This document shows, in pieces, positions 40,876 to 48,768 of a DNA stretch of 64,000 bases. The stretch lies in contig NZ_CP108442.1 of the NCBI RefSeq assembly GCF_041435355.1, forward strand, positions 6,942,501 to 7,006,500, read 5' to 3'. The DNA is from Streptomyces sp. NBC_01276 (GTDB taxonomy: Bacteria > Actinomycetota > Actinomycetes > Streptomycetales > Streptomycetaceae). The translations under genes were made by a program, and so were the position numbers. The notes beneath the pieces are model-generated. The model made no database searches. It was not told where the DNA came from and saw only the letters and a list, made by a program, of their open reading frames with translations. The stretch's first letter is position 1, and every line of letters begins with the position of its first letter.

Positions 40876-41532
40876 TCAGCCCATCGCGCGCATCCGGTGG
40901 ATCTCGGCGGTCTGGGTGGCCACCACCTCGTTCGCCATCTCCTCGACGGCCCCGTTGTTGCCCCCGGCCAGCGCCTCGCCGGCCATCTTCACGGCGCCCT
41001 CGTGGTGGGCGGTCATCAGCTTCAGGAAGAGCCGGTCGAAGTCGGTGCCCCTGGCCCCGGTCAGCTCCTCGATCTGCTGCTCCGTGGCCATGCCGGGCAT
41101 CGCGCCGTGGTCGTGGGCCGCGGCGCCGGAGCCGGGTGACGGGTAACGGGAGAGCCATTTCTCCATGGCCCCGATCTCGGGCCGCTGTGCGGCCGTGATG
41201 CGCTCGGCGAGGCGTTTGACGGCGTCCGAGGAGGCCCGGTCGGGGGCGAGGGCGCTCATCGTCAGGGCCTGGCGGTGGTGTTCGGTCATGTGGCGCACGT
41301 AGGTCTGGTCGGCGGCGTTGGGGGTGTCGTCGGGGCGTTCCCTCGCGGCCTGTTCGGGGGAGAGGGTGCGGGACTTCTCGCCCGGTTTGCCGGGGGCCAC
41401 GACCACCGCGGCGTCTTCGCCGGCCCGTCCGCCGCCGCCGTCGTCGTCCTGGCAGCCGGTGAGTGTGAGGAGGAGTGCGGCGGCCAGAGCCGCCCCCAGG
41501 AATCGGCCGAGTAATGCGTTTGCCATGTCCAT
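40876..41532 (-). CDS. DUF305 lipoprotein
   Basis: A 218-residue protein with a lipoprotein signal (ANALLGRFLGAALAAALLLTLTGC; lipobox LTGC, modified Cys near residue 26). The DUF305 domain has two ferritin-like half repeats with YVRHMTEHHRQALTMSALA and FLKLMTAHHEGAVKMAGEALAGG, histidines that may bind metal. Start at ATG 41532 (41526 alternative). It is divergent from the LVIVD-repeat protein, a neighbour often seen beside it in related genomes, from memory. Confidence 0.85.
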   Translation of the reverse strand: MDMANALLGRFLGAALAAALLLTLTGCQDDDGGGGRAGEDAAVVVAPGKPGEKSRTLSPEQAARERPDDTPNAADQTYVRHMTEHHRQALTMSALAPDRASSDAVKRLAERITAAQRPEIGAMEKWLSRYPSPGSGAAAHDHGAMPGMATEQQIEELTGARGTDFDRLFLKLMTAHHEGAVKMAGEALAGGNNGAVEEMANEVVATQTAEIHRMRAMG

Positions 41533-41608
41533 GGAAAGGAAGATACTGCCGGGGTCCAGGTTCCGTTCCCAGGAGGAGCGAAACGTTCGGGCCCCCACGG
41601 GAGGCACA

Positions 41609-43096
41609 GTGACCACGCTGCACACCGTCAGAGTGCGCCACCGGAGTCTGGGGGTGGCCCTGGCCGCCGCCGGACTCCTCACCACGCTCCTGGCCACCGC
41701 CGGACCGGCGGCCGCCACCCCCGACCCCGGCGACCTCACACCGGGAGCGGGTTCCCGGCAGAGCGCCGGCCCCGCGCAGGACCGCGAACTCGCACCCGGA
41801 GAGATCCCCGGCAAGGACGAGATCGTGCACAGCCGCAACGTCAAGCCCTTGGCCAACATCCCGAGCGCCAACCCCAACACCATCAACTCAGACCTGGCGT
41901 TCCAGGGGAACTACGCCTACGCCGGCAACTACGACGGCTTCACGATCTACGACATCGCCGATCCCAAGTCCCCGAAGGTGGTCACCCGGGTCCTGTGCCC
42001 CGGCGGCCAGAACGACGTCTCCGTCTCCGGCGACCTGCTCTTCCTCTCCACCGACTCCTCGCGCAGCGACGACTCGTGCAACAGCGTCTCGCAGCCCGCC
42101 ACGGAGAAGTCGTCGTGGGAGGGCATCAAGATCTTCGACATCAAGGACAAGAAGAACCCCAAGTACATCAAGTCCGTCGAGACCGCCTGCGGTTCCCACA
42201 CCCACACCCTGGTGCCGGGGGGCCGCGACATCTACCTCTACGTCGCCTCCTACTCGCCCAGCGAGGCCTTCCCGGACTGCCGGCCGCCGCACGACGGCAT
42301 CTCGGTCGTCAAGGTCCCGAAGAAGGCGCCGACCCAGGCCGCCGTCGTCGCCTTCCCGGTGCTCTTCCCGGACGGCGGAAACCCCGGCGCGCCCACCAAC
42401 CCCGGAGTCTCCAAGACCACCGGCTGCCACGACATCACCGTGCTGCCGTCCCAGGACCTGGCCGCCGGAGCCTGCATGGGCGACGGCATCCTCTTCGACA
42501 TCAGCGAGCCCGAGCGGCCCCGCGTCATCGACAGGGTGCAGGACAACGTCAACTTCTCGTTCTGGCACTCCGCGACCTTCAACGAGCGCGCGGACAAGGT
42601 GGTGTTCACCGACGAGCTGGGCGGCGGGGGCGGCGCCACCTGCAACGCGGCCACCGGGCCCAACCGGGGCGCCGACGGCATCTACGACATCACCGGCCGC
42701 GGAGACCAGCGCAAACTGGTCTTCAAGGGCTACTTCAAGATCCCGCGCGCCCAGGCCGACACCGAGAACTGCGTGGCCCACAACGGCTCGCTGATCCCGG
42801 TCGGCGGAGGCCGCGACATCATGGTCCAGGCCTGGTACCAGGGCGGTGTGTCCGTCTGGGACTTCACCGACTCCACCAGCCCCAAGGAGATCGGCTACTT
42901 CGAGCGCGGCCCGCTGAGCACCGACCAGCTCGGCATCGGCGGTTCCTGGTCGGCGTACTACTACAACGGCCACATCTACTCGAACGACATAGCCAAGGGC
43001 CTGGACGTGCTGCGGCTCGACGACTGGCGCACCGAGAGCGCCAAGTGGGTCCGGATGGACCGGCTCAACGTGCAGAGCCAGCCCGAGTACCACTGA
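41609..43096 (+). CDS. Secreted LVIVD-repeat beta-propeller protein
   Basis: A 495-residue exported protein. The signal peptide VRHRSLGVALAAAGLLTTLLATAGPAAA ends near residue 33. The mature chain holds LVIVD-like blades: GFTIYDIADPKSPKVVTRVLCPGGQNDVSVSGDLLFLSTDS, IKIFDIKDKKNPKYIKSVETACGSHTHTLVP, ILFDISEPERPRVIDRVQ and GVSVWDFTDSTSPKEIGYFERGP. Cysteines and the HTHT histidines suggest disulfides or metal. Role unknown. GTG 41609 is preceded by GGGAGG. The gene diverges from the DUF305 lipoprotein by 76 nt. Confidence 0.85.
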   Translation: MTTLHTVRVRHRSLGVALAAAGLLTTLLATAGPAAATPDPGDLTPGAGSRQSAGPAQDRELAPGEIPGKDEIVHSRNVKPLANIPSANPNTINSDLAFQGNYAYAGNYDGFTIYDIADPKSPKVVTRVLCPGGQNDVSVSGDLLFLSTDSSRSDDSCNSVSQPATEKSSWEGIKIFDIKDKKNPKYIKSVETACGSHTHTLVPGGRDIYLYVASYSPSEAFPDCRPPHDGISVVKVPKKAPTQAAVVAFPVLFPDGGNPGAPTNPGVSKTTGCHDITVLPSQDLAAGACMGDGILFDISEPERPRVIDRVQDNVNFSFWHSATFNERADKVVFTDELGGGGGATCNAATGPNRGADGIYDITGRGDQRKLVFKGYFKIPRAQADTENCVAHNGSLIPVGGGRDIMVQAWYQGGVSVWDFTDSTSPKEIGYFERGPLSTDQLGIGGSWSAYYYNGHIYSNDIAKGLDVLRLDDWRTESAKWVRMDRLNVQSQPEYH

Positions 43097-43112
43097 CGGG
43101 CCCCGCCCGGAA

Positions 43113-43736
43113 CTACCGGGAGAACGTTCCGCCGGGCGGTCCGCCGTCCGGCGGAACGCCCAGCTCCCAGTCCAGCCCGTACCGCTGGAACAGCTCCGCC
43201 CGCAGCCGGGACGCGGGCATCGGCGCCCCCGGCAGCAGCACCGCCACCACCGCCCCCATCAGCAGCGCCCGCAGCAGCGGATAGTCCGTGTCCACGTCCT
43301 GCGAGCCGTACCGGACCACGGTGTCGCGCAGCAGCGCCGCGAGCCGCTGCTGCTCGGGGCACTGGATGAACCCGTCCGCCTGGAGGATCCCCGCCATGTG
43401 CGTCCGCATCAGCCGCGGCTGGTCGCGGGCCAGCCCCAGGATCGCGTCGACGGCACGGGCGAGCCGCTCGCGGCCGTCGTCGCTGCGCGGCTCGCGCTCC
43501 AGCCCCGCCTCCAGCGTCAGGTGCATCAGCCGGTGCACGGCCGACTGCAGCAGCTGCCGCTTGCCGGGGAAGTAGTACGAGACCAGGCCGCGGGCCGCGC
43601 CCGCCCGGTCGGCGATGTCGCCGAGCTTGGTCGCCTCGTAGCCGCGCTCGGCGACCAGTTCGACCGTCGCCTGCAGCAGCCGCTCCCGGGAACGTCTGCG
43701 CAATTCTTCATTGACCGATGCGCTGCGCGGGGACAT
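43113..43736 (-). CDS. TetR-family transcriptional regulator
   Basis: A 207-residue protein with an N-terminal HTH: RERLLQATVELVAERGYEATKLGDIADRAGAARGLVSYYFPGKRQLLQSAVHRL, and a helical C-terminal ligand domain ending with DWELGVPPDGGPPGG. AGGAG precedes ATG 43736. A 13-nt palindrome lies 19 nt upstream, consistent with autorepression. It is divergent from an SDR gene (start 44003), which is the likely target. Its 3' end contains the hairpin thought to end the converging LVIVD gene transcript. Confidence 0.88.
   Translation of the reverse strand: MSPRSASVNEELRRRSRERLLQATVELVAERGYEATKLGDIADRAGAARGLVSYYFPGKRQLLQSAVHRLMHLTLEAGLEREPRSDDGRERLARAVDAILGLARDQPRLMRTHMAGILQADGFIQCPEQQRLAALLRDTVVRYGSQDVDTDYPLLRALLMGAVVAVLLPGAPMPASRLRAELFQRYGLDWELGVPPDGGPPGGTFSR
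43125..43158 (+). terminator. Hairpin after the LVIVD gene, inside the TetR 3' end
   Basis: Arms CGTTCCGCCGG (43125-43135) and CCGGCGGAACG (43148-43158) form an 11-bp stem with a 12-nt loop. It lies 29 nt after the LVIVD stop codon. It is within the TetR coding sequence, so it serves as a terminator for the rightward transcript only by inference. Confidence 0.5.
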
Positions 43737-43754
43737 GCTTACTCCTGCGTTGAC

Positions 43755-43767
43755 TGGCTCCGAGCCA
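43755..43767. promoter_or_regulatory. 13-nt palindrome, candidate TetR operator
   Basis: TGGCTC and GAGCCA flank one central C, in an AT-containing patch (AATATACTC) just upstream of the TetR RBS. Position suits autorepression and control of the divergent SDR. Confidence 0.45.
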
Positions 43768-44002
43768 ATATACTCAGCGCGCGGGACCGTCTGCCCGGGG
43801 TGACGCGGGGGATCACCCCGGGCAGGCACCCCTTCCCCCCTTCCTTGCGTTCCCTCCTCTCCGCGCTCCGGCCGTCCTCCACCACGGCTCCAGCGGAACC
43901 CTTCCTTCCATGCCGCCGTGCCACCGCCGCCGGGCGGGCGACCGCGCACGGGCGCATTCTGGCCAGGTGGAGCGCTCTGCCGAGCCGGAGGAGGAAAGCG
44001 AC

Positions 44003-44764
44003 GTGGACGCGGTACTCGAAGGAACGGTCGCCCTGGTCACGGGCGCCTCCAGCGGCATCGGCGCCGCCACGGCCGAGGTCCTGACGGCCCACGGCGCGGC
44101 CGTGGCGCTCGTCGCCCGGCGCGCCGACCGGCTGGACGAACTCTCCGCGCGCCTGCGCGCCGCCGGGGGGACCGCGCTCGTCATCGCCGCCGACATGGCG
44201 TTCGAGGCCCAGGTGCGCGAGGCCGTCGAGCGGACGGTCACGGAACTGGGCCGGCTCGACACCCTCGTCAACAACGCGGGCCTGATGATCCTCGGGCCGG
44301 CCGCCGCCGCCACGACCGACGAGTGGCGGCGCATGATCGACATCAACCTGACCGGACTGATGAACACCACCCACGCGGCCCTGCCCCACCTGGCCGCGGC
44401 CGCCGCCGAGGGCTCCCGGCGGGTCGCCGACGTCGTCAACGTCTCCTCGGTCGCCGGCCGCGTCGCCTTCGCCGGCAGCAGCGCCTACTGCGCCACCAAG
44501 TACGGGGTCGTCGCCTTCAGCGAGGCCCTGCGCCAGGAGACCGCCGGCCGGCACGTCCGGGTGTCCGTGGTGGAGCCGGGCAGCGTGGACACCGAGCTGC
44601 GCGACCACAACAGCCCCGAGGTCCAGGAGGCGCTCACGCGCCGGTTCGGCGCGATCGAACGGCTCCAGGCCCGGGACGTCGCCGACACGATCGGCTACGT
44701 CGTCACCCGCCCCCGGCACGTGGCGGTGGCCGAGCTGCTGGTGCGCCCCACCGAGCAGGTCTGA
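44003..44764 (+). CDS. Short-chain dehydrogenase/reductase
   Basis: A 253-residue classical SDR. Cofactor motif VTGASSGIGAATAEVL (residues 11-26), LVNNAG near 88, catalytic Ser in NVSSVAGRVAF and the YCATKYG Tyr-x3-Lys pair near 160. The cofactor loop (ARRADR) suggests NADP. The sequence is close to actinobacterial oxidoreductases of unknown substrate. GTG 44003 with GGAGGAAAG upstream is chosen. Divergent from the TetR gene, its likely regulator. Confidence 0.9.
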   Translation: MDAVLEGTVALVTGASSGIGAATAEVLTAHGAAVALVARRADRLDELSARLRAAGGTALVIAADMAFEAQVREAVERTVTELGRLDTLVNNAGLMILGPAAAATTDEWRRMIDINLTGLMNTTHAALPHLAAAAAEGSRRVADVVNVSSVAGRVAFAGSSAYCATKYGVVAFSEALRQETAGRHVRVSVVEPGSVDTELRDHNSPEVQEALTRRFGAIERLQARDVADTIGYVVTRPRHVAVAELLVRPTEQV

Positions 44765-44787
44765 CCCGGCCCGCCCCGGGCGCCGTC

Positions 44788-45723
44788 CTACGCCAGCGCG
44801 CTGAGCCCCGGTACGAAGGCCACCAGCAGCGGCACCGCGGGCGCCAGGGTGGCCAGGGCCGTCAGCCGCAGCCTGCGGCCCGCGGAGAGACGGGGTGCGG
44901 GGGTCAGCAGCCGGCGCACCCGCTGCGGTACGTGGGCCTGCGTCGGGCAGGGGCCGAAGACGCCCCGGTCCTCGTTCAGCCCGACCAGCGCCAGGGCCAC
45001 CGTCAGCCGCCCGTAACGCCGCGAGGCCATGTCGTCGGCGGCCAGCTCCACCAGCCGGTGCATCTCCGCCTCGAACGCCGCGAACACCGGCACCTGGGGG
45101 AACCCCTGGGACAGCGCCCGCGAGCAGTGCAGCAGCCAGTCGTGCCGCGCCGTCACGTGGCCCTGCTCGTGCGCGAGCACCGCGTCCAGCTGGCTGCCCT
45201 TGAGCCGGCCCAGCGCCGCGGTGGTCACCACCAGCCGGGGAGCGGCTCCCGGCTGCCACCAGGCTTCCGGACGCGGGCCCTCCAAGACCACCAGCTTCGT
45301 CCCCGCGGGGTCCTCGCCGGGCAACAGCGGGGCGCGCAGCTCCAGTTCGGCCCCGCTCGTGCGCCGCCGGGCCCGTGCCCGCAGCACCTCCCGGGTCAGC
45401 ATCGCCCCGGTCCACAGCCCTCCGCAGGCCAGTGCGAGGGCCGTCCCGGTGGCCCACCGTCCGCCTCCGGCCCCCAGCCCGTACGCGTCGACCACCCCGT
45501 GGGGCGCCGCCGCGAAGAGCCGGCCGCGCACCGCCTGCCAGGCGGCGGCCGCGCTGAGCAGCATGGACAGCGCCAGGCACAACAGGGTGGCACCCACCAC
45601 GCACTGCCACGCCCACAGCGCGACGACGGGTTCACGCTCGGGCCATCGGGCCCGGGCCAGCAGGCGGGGCGCGAGGAACGCGGTCAGAGCGCCGAGCAGC
45701 AGAAGGGCGGCGGGGACCATCAT
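44788..45723 (-). CDS. M56-family membrane metallopeptidase (BlaR1-like)
   Basis: A 311-residue protein with several membrane helices and a cytoplasmic zinc protease site AVLAHEQGHVTARHDWLLH (HExxH). ELAADDMASRRYG supplies the third ligand region. It resembles BlaR1/MecR1-type M56 peptidases but lacks a penicillin-binding sensor domain; the usual BlaI repressor partner is not adjacent. Start at ATG 45723 (45720 alternative). The DUF5134 gene is 92 nt upstream on the same strand. Confidence 0.85.
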   Translation of the reverse strand: MMVPAALLLLGALTAFLAPRLLARARWPEREPVVALWAWQCVVGATLLCLALSMLLSAAAAWQAVRGRLFAAAPHGVVDAYGLGAGGGRWATGTALALACGGLWTGAMLTREVLRARARRRTSGAELELRAPLLPGEDPAGTKLVVLEGPRPEAWWQPGAAPRLVVTTAALGRLKGSQLDAVLAHEQGHVTARHDWLLHCSRALSQGFPQVPVFAAFEAEMHRLVELAADDMASRRYGRLTVALALVGLNEDRGVFGPCPTQAHVPQRVRRLLTPAPRLSAGRRLRLTALATLAPAVPLLVAFVPGLSALA

Positions 45724-45815
45724 GTCCGCCAGCCTATGAGTGGCGCACTTCCCGCGGGTACGCTCCCGGGACATTGGTGACGCAGGACACGTTCGGCTCC
45801 CGGTCCGGCGGGGCC

Positions 45816-46457
45816 TCACATGGTCAGCAGCATCGCCAACATCCCCGTCCCCATGGCGAGTCGGCAGGCCCGCGCGAGGTCGTCCACGCCGCTTTCCGCG
45901 TCCACCCCGCTTTCCGTGTCCGCCCCGCTTCCCCCGGCCGCGCGGATCCCGGCCCCCGCCCCCGCCGCGCTCCCCGCCCCCGCCGCGGCGGGCAGGGCGC
46001 CGGCGCCCGCCGTCACCAGCCGCGCCCCGCCGAGCAGCACGTACCCGGCGTAGTAGACGAGGAGCGCACCCGTCACCGATGGCAGCCCCGCCCGGACGTG
46101 CCCGTGCTCAGGCCCGCCGCCGAGCGTCAGCGCCATGTAGGCCATCGCGAGCGAGCCGACCAGGTGGTGCGCGTGGTGCACCCCGTCGCGCAGCAGCCAC
46201 AGGGCGTGGACCGAGGCCGCGCAGAAGACCGCCAGCAGGACCGGCGGCCCCCAGGATCCCGTCCCCACCGGCACGGCCATCACCGCCATCCCCAGGCCCA
46301 TCACCGCCTCGCCCCCCGCCGCCCCGCGCGCCCGTCGCTCCGCTCTGCGCGCCCGCAGCAGACAGTACGTACCGCTCACGGCGCACAGCAGGACCAGCAG
46401 CCAGGCGGAGACGGCGGAGGCGGAGAAGGGGGAGAGGGGCATCGCGGGACCGTGCAC
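45816..46457 (-). CDS. DUF5134 membrane protein
   Basis: A 213-residue protein with about six membrane segments (VSAWLLVLLCAVSGTYCLL, VMGLGMAVMAVPVG, PPVLLAVFCAASVHALWLL, HHLVGSLAMAYMALTLG, ALLVYYAGYVLLGGARLV and a C-terminal one). HHAHH and other histidines face the helices. A low-complexity Ala/Gly-rich stretch (AAAGAGSAAGAGAG) precedes an acidic repeat. GTG 46457 with GGGAGG 8 nt upstream. Function unknown; it lies upstream of the M56 peptidase gene. Confidence 0.75.
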   Translation of the reverse strand: MHGPAMPLSPFSASAVSAWLLVLLCAVSGTYCLLRARRAERRARGAAGGEAVMGLGMAVMAVPVGTGSWGPPVLLAVFCAASVHALWLLRDGVHHAHHLVGSLAMAYMALTLGGGPEHGHVRAGLPSVTGALLVYYAGYVLLGGARLVTAGAGALPAAAGAGSAAGAGAGIRAAGGSGADTESGVDAESGVDDLARACRLAMGTGMLAMLLTM

Positions 46458-46604
46458 GGCGGAACCTCCCGGTTCGTCGGCGTCACCGGAAGGGATGCCC
46501 GCCCGGCGGCCCTCTCACGCAGCGCTCACGGGGCCCCGCGTTAGGCTCTCCCTGCCGCACCCGGCGCGCCCGTGCGCGCCGCCGCACCGAACGGAGCCCT
46601 CCCG

Positions 46605-47144
46605 ATGCCGACCGCCCCCTCCGCAGCCCTGAGTTTCCGCGGCGCCGTGGACGCCGACGTACCGGAGCTGGTGGCTCTCGTCGAGTCCGCCTACCGGGGG
46701 GACGCGAGCCGGGCCGGCTGGACCACCGAGGCCGACTTCCTCGACGGGCAGCGCACCGACCCCGACGGAGTCCGCGCGGTCATCGCCAACGCGGACGCCG
46801 TCCTCCTCGTCGTCGAGCGGGCCGGCGAGCTGATCGCCTGCTGCCAGCTCGAACACCGTGGTGACCACGTCTACTTCGGCATGTTCGCCGTCCGCCCCGG
46901 GCTCCAGGGCGGCGGCCTAGGCAAGGAGATCATGGCGGAGGCCGAGCGCCGCGCCCGCGAGACGTGGGACGCCAAGGAGATGCGGATGACGGTGGTCAAC
47001 GTACGGGAGGAGCTCATCGCCTACTACGTGCGCCGCGGCTACGAGCGCACCGGCGAACTGAGCCCCTTCCCCTACGGTGACGAGCGCTTCGGCGTGCCGC
47101 TCCGCGACGACCTGGCCTTCGAGCTGCTCGTCAAGGCCCTCTGA
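46605..47144 (+). CDS. GNAT-family N-acetyltransferase
   Basis: A 179-residue GNAT protein. ALSFRGAVDADVPELVALVESAYRGDASRAGWTTEADFLDGQRTDP forms the N-terminal part; the acetyl-CoA loop is VRPGLQGGGLGKEIMAEAERRA, then MTVVNVREELIAYYVRRGYERTGE. The group is typical of a conserved, uncharacterised acetyltransferase. ATG 46605 with GGAG 8 nt upstream. Its substrate is unknown. Confidence 0.85.
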   Translation: MPTAPSAALSFRGAVDADVPELVALVESAYRGDASRAGWTTEADFLDGQRTDPDGVRAVIANADAVLLVVERAGELIACCQLEHRGDHVYFGMFAVRPGLQGGGLGKEIMAEAERRARETWDAKEMRMTVVNVREELIAYYVRRGYERTGELSPFPYGDERFGVPLRDDLAFELLVKAL

Positions 47145-47198
47145 GGACCGCTGCCGGGACCGCTCCGGAGGTTCCGGCGTTCCGGCGATTCCGGCCGC

Positions 47199-47882
47199 TC
47201 ACGCCGTGAAGCGGCCCGTGCTGCGGATCTCCGGGAAGTCGGTGGCGGCGCCGTCCAGTTGCAGGGCCCGCGCCAGCCGCAGCTGGTCCAGCGTGTTGAC
47301 CGTCCAGCCCGTCACCCGCAGTCCGGCCGCGTGCGCCGCCTCCACCGTCTCCAGGGAGATCCGGCGGATGTCGAGCGCGAGGGTCCGTGCCCCCGCCGCC
47401 CGGCCCAGGTCCACGACGTCCTCCCGGTGCCCGGCGACCCGCAGGACGGTGCGGACGCCCGGGGCCCGGTCGGCGACGGAGGTGAGGAGGCCGCCGTCAC
47501 CGGAGGCCACCTCCACCCGTGAGGTCAGGTCCCGGCGCACGACCAGCTCCGCGAGCGCCCGGGCGGCGCCCCGGTCGTGCACCGCCACCAGGAGCGGGGG
47601 CTGCACGGCGTCGAGCACCTCGTCCAGGAGCGGTACGCGTTCGCCGTCGCCGGCGTCCAGTCCGCGCAGTTCGGCCAGGGTCAGGTCGGCGACGGCGCCC
47701 GCGCCGTCGGTGGTGCGGTCGACCTCGGCGTCGTGCAGGACGACGAGGGCGCCGTCCTTGCTGAGACGGACGTCCAGCGCGATCACGTCCATCCCGCAGC
47801 GTTCCGCGCGGACGAACGACCGCACGGTGTTCTCCGGTTCGACGCCCATGACCCCGCGGTGACCGATGGTGAGGAAAGTCAA
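47199..47882 (-). CDS. Glycerophosphodiester phosphodiesterase homologue lacking key acidic residues
   Basis: A 227-residue GDPD-fold protein. HRGVMGVEPENTVRSF (His8, Arg9, Glu17) and LVVLHDAEVDRTTDGAG (His50) match the family. But the usual E-x-D metal motif reads Ala35-Leu-Asp37 (VIALDVRLSKDG), and the usual E-x-K strand reads Ala100-Val-His102 (LLVAVHDRGA). Loss of two ligands suggests a weak or inactive enzyme, or a changed role. The C-terminal LDGAATDFPEIRSTGRFTA is intact, so it is not a decaying pseudogene. The likely start is TTG 47882, where homologues begin; longer starts exist upstream. Confidence 0.78.
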   Translation of the reverse strand: MTFLTIGHRGVMGVEPENTVRSFVRAERCGMDVIALDVRLSKDGALVVLHDAEVDRTTDGAGAVADLTLAELRGLDAGDGERVPLLDEVLDAVQPPLLVAVHDRGAARALAELVVRRDLTSRVEVASGDGGLLTSVADRAPGVRTVLRVAGHREDVVDLGRAAGARTLALDIRRISLETVEAAHAAGLRVTGWTVNTLDQLRLARALQLDGAATDFPEIRSTGRFTA

Positions 47883-48074
47883 GGTTCTCTCGCTTCCGTC
47901 GACGGCGGCTCGGCGCGCGTTCGCGGTGTCCCTTCCGGCCGCGCGCGCGGTGAGGTCGCATGCTAGTGCGCCGCGGTCACGAGGGGACCGGCCGTGCAAG
48001 GCCTCGCGGAAGCCCCCCGGCCGCTTCCCGACAGGGCCGTGCGCGCCGGGCGGCGCCGGGGAGCCCCTGCCGCG

Positions 48075-48719
48075 TCACCCGGGCGTGGGCGAGTCCCCGT
48101 CGGCTTGACGGCCGGGGTCCGCGAGGGCCCCGGCGGCCGGGTCGGCGGGCCCGGCCTGCGCGAGGTCCGCCAGCAGGGCCTCGGCGAGTTCCAGTTCGGC
48201 CAGGTGCTGGCGCTCGCTCCAGCGCAGGGCCAGCGCGGGGAAGGCCCACTCCGGGACCTCCGTCGCGTGCGCCATGGCCTCCCGTACGGCGGCCAGCTCG
48301 GCCAGCGTCCGGTCCATGTGCTCCTCCACCATCGCGCGCAGCCGCTCCGGCTCCGACAGGTGCCCGAGCCAGACGCGCAGCAGCAGCCCGTGCTTGAGCA
48401 CCGGCGGGCCCGCCTCGGCCGTGTCCGAGGCCCAGCCGGCCAGGGCGGCGCGCCCCGCGTCGGTGATGGCGTAGCGGCGCTTGGCGCGGACCTCCTCGGG
48501 TCCCGAGCGCACGGAGGCCGCGTAGCCGAGCTCCTCCAGCCGCCGCAGTTCCGCGTAGATCTGGCTGATGGCCGGAGACCAGTAGAAGAAGCGCAGGGAG
48601 GAGTCCGCCCACTTCTTCAGTTCGTACCCGGTGCGCTCCCCGGGGAACGACAGCAGGCCGAGGACGGCCCACGCGGTCGGCGGGAGCTCTTGCTTGTTCG
48701 AGGTCTGACTACTAGTCAT
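48075..48719 (-). CDS. PadR-family transcriptional regulator
   Basis: A 214-residue PadR protein: ELPPTAWAVLGLLSFPGERTGYELKKWADSSLRFFYWSPAISQIYAELRRLEELGYAASVRSGPEEVRAKRRYAITDAGRAAL is the winged helix, followed by a dimerisation helix region. It begins at ATG 48719 with no RBS, so it may be leaderless. It is divergent from the LLM flavoprotein 50 nt away; the intervening DNA holds GACT-ACT-AGTC and an AT-rich TTCGAA, likely its operator. The C-terminal 40 residues are low-complexity. Confidence 0.85.
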   Translation of the reverse strand: MTSSQTSNKQELPPTAWAVLGLLSFPGERTGYELKKWADSSLRFFYWSPAISQIYAELRRLEELGYAASVRSGPEEVRAKRRYAITDAGRAALAGWASDTAEAGPPVLKHGLLLRVWLGHLSEPERLRAMVEEHMDRTLAELAAVREAMAHATEVPEWAFPALALRWSERQHLAELELAEALLADLAQAGPADPAAGALADPGRQADGDSPTPG

Positions 48720-48768
48720 ATTTCGAATAGAAGTGAGTCCGGGCAGTGGACGCGATCCTGGAGGCACC

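Noticed and set aside
44788..46457. Complete BlaI-BlaR1-type beta-lactam sensing operon
   Set aside because: The M56 peptidase lacks the sensor domain, and no BlaI-type repressor or beta-lactamase is present; the upstream gene is a DUF5134 membrane protein.
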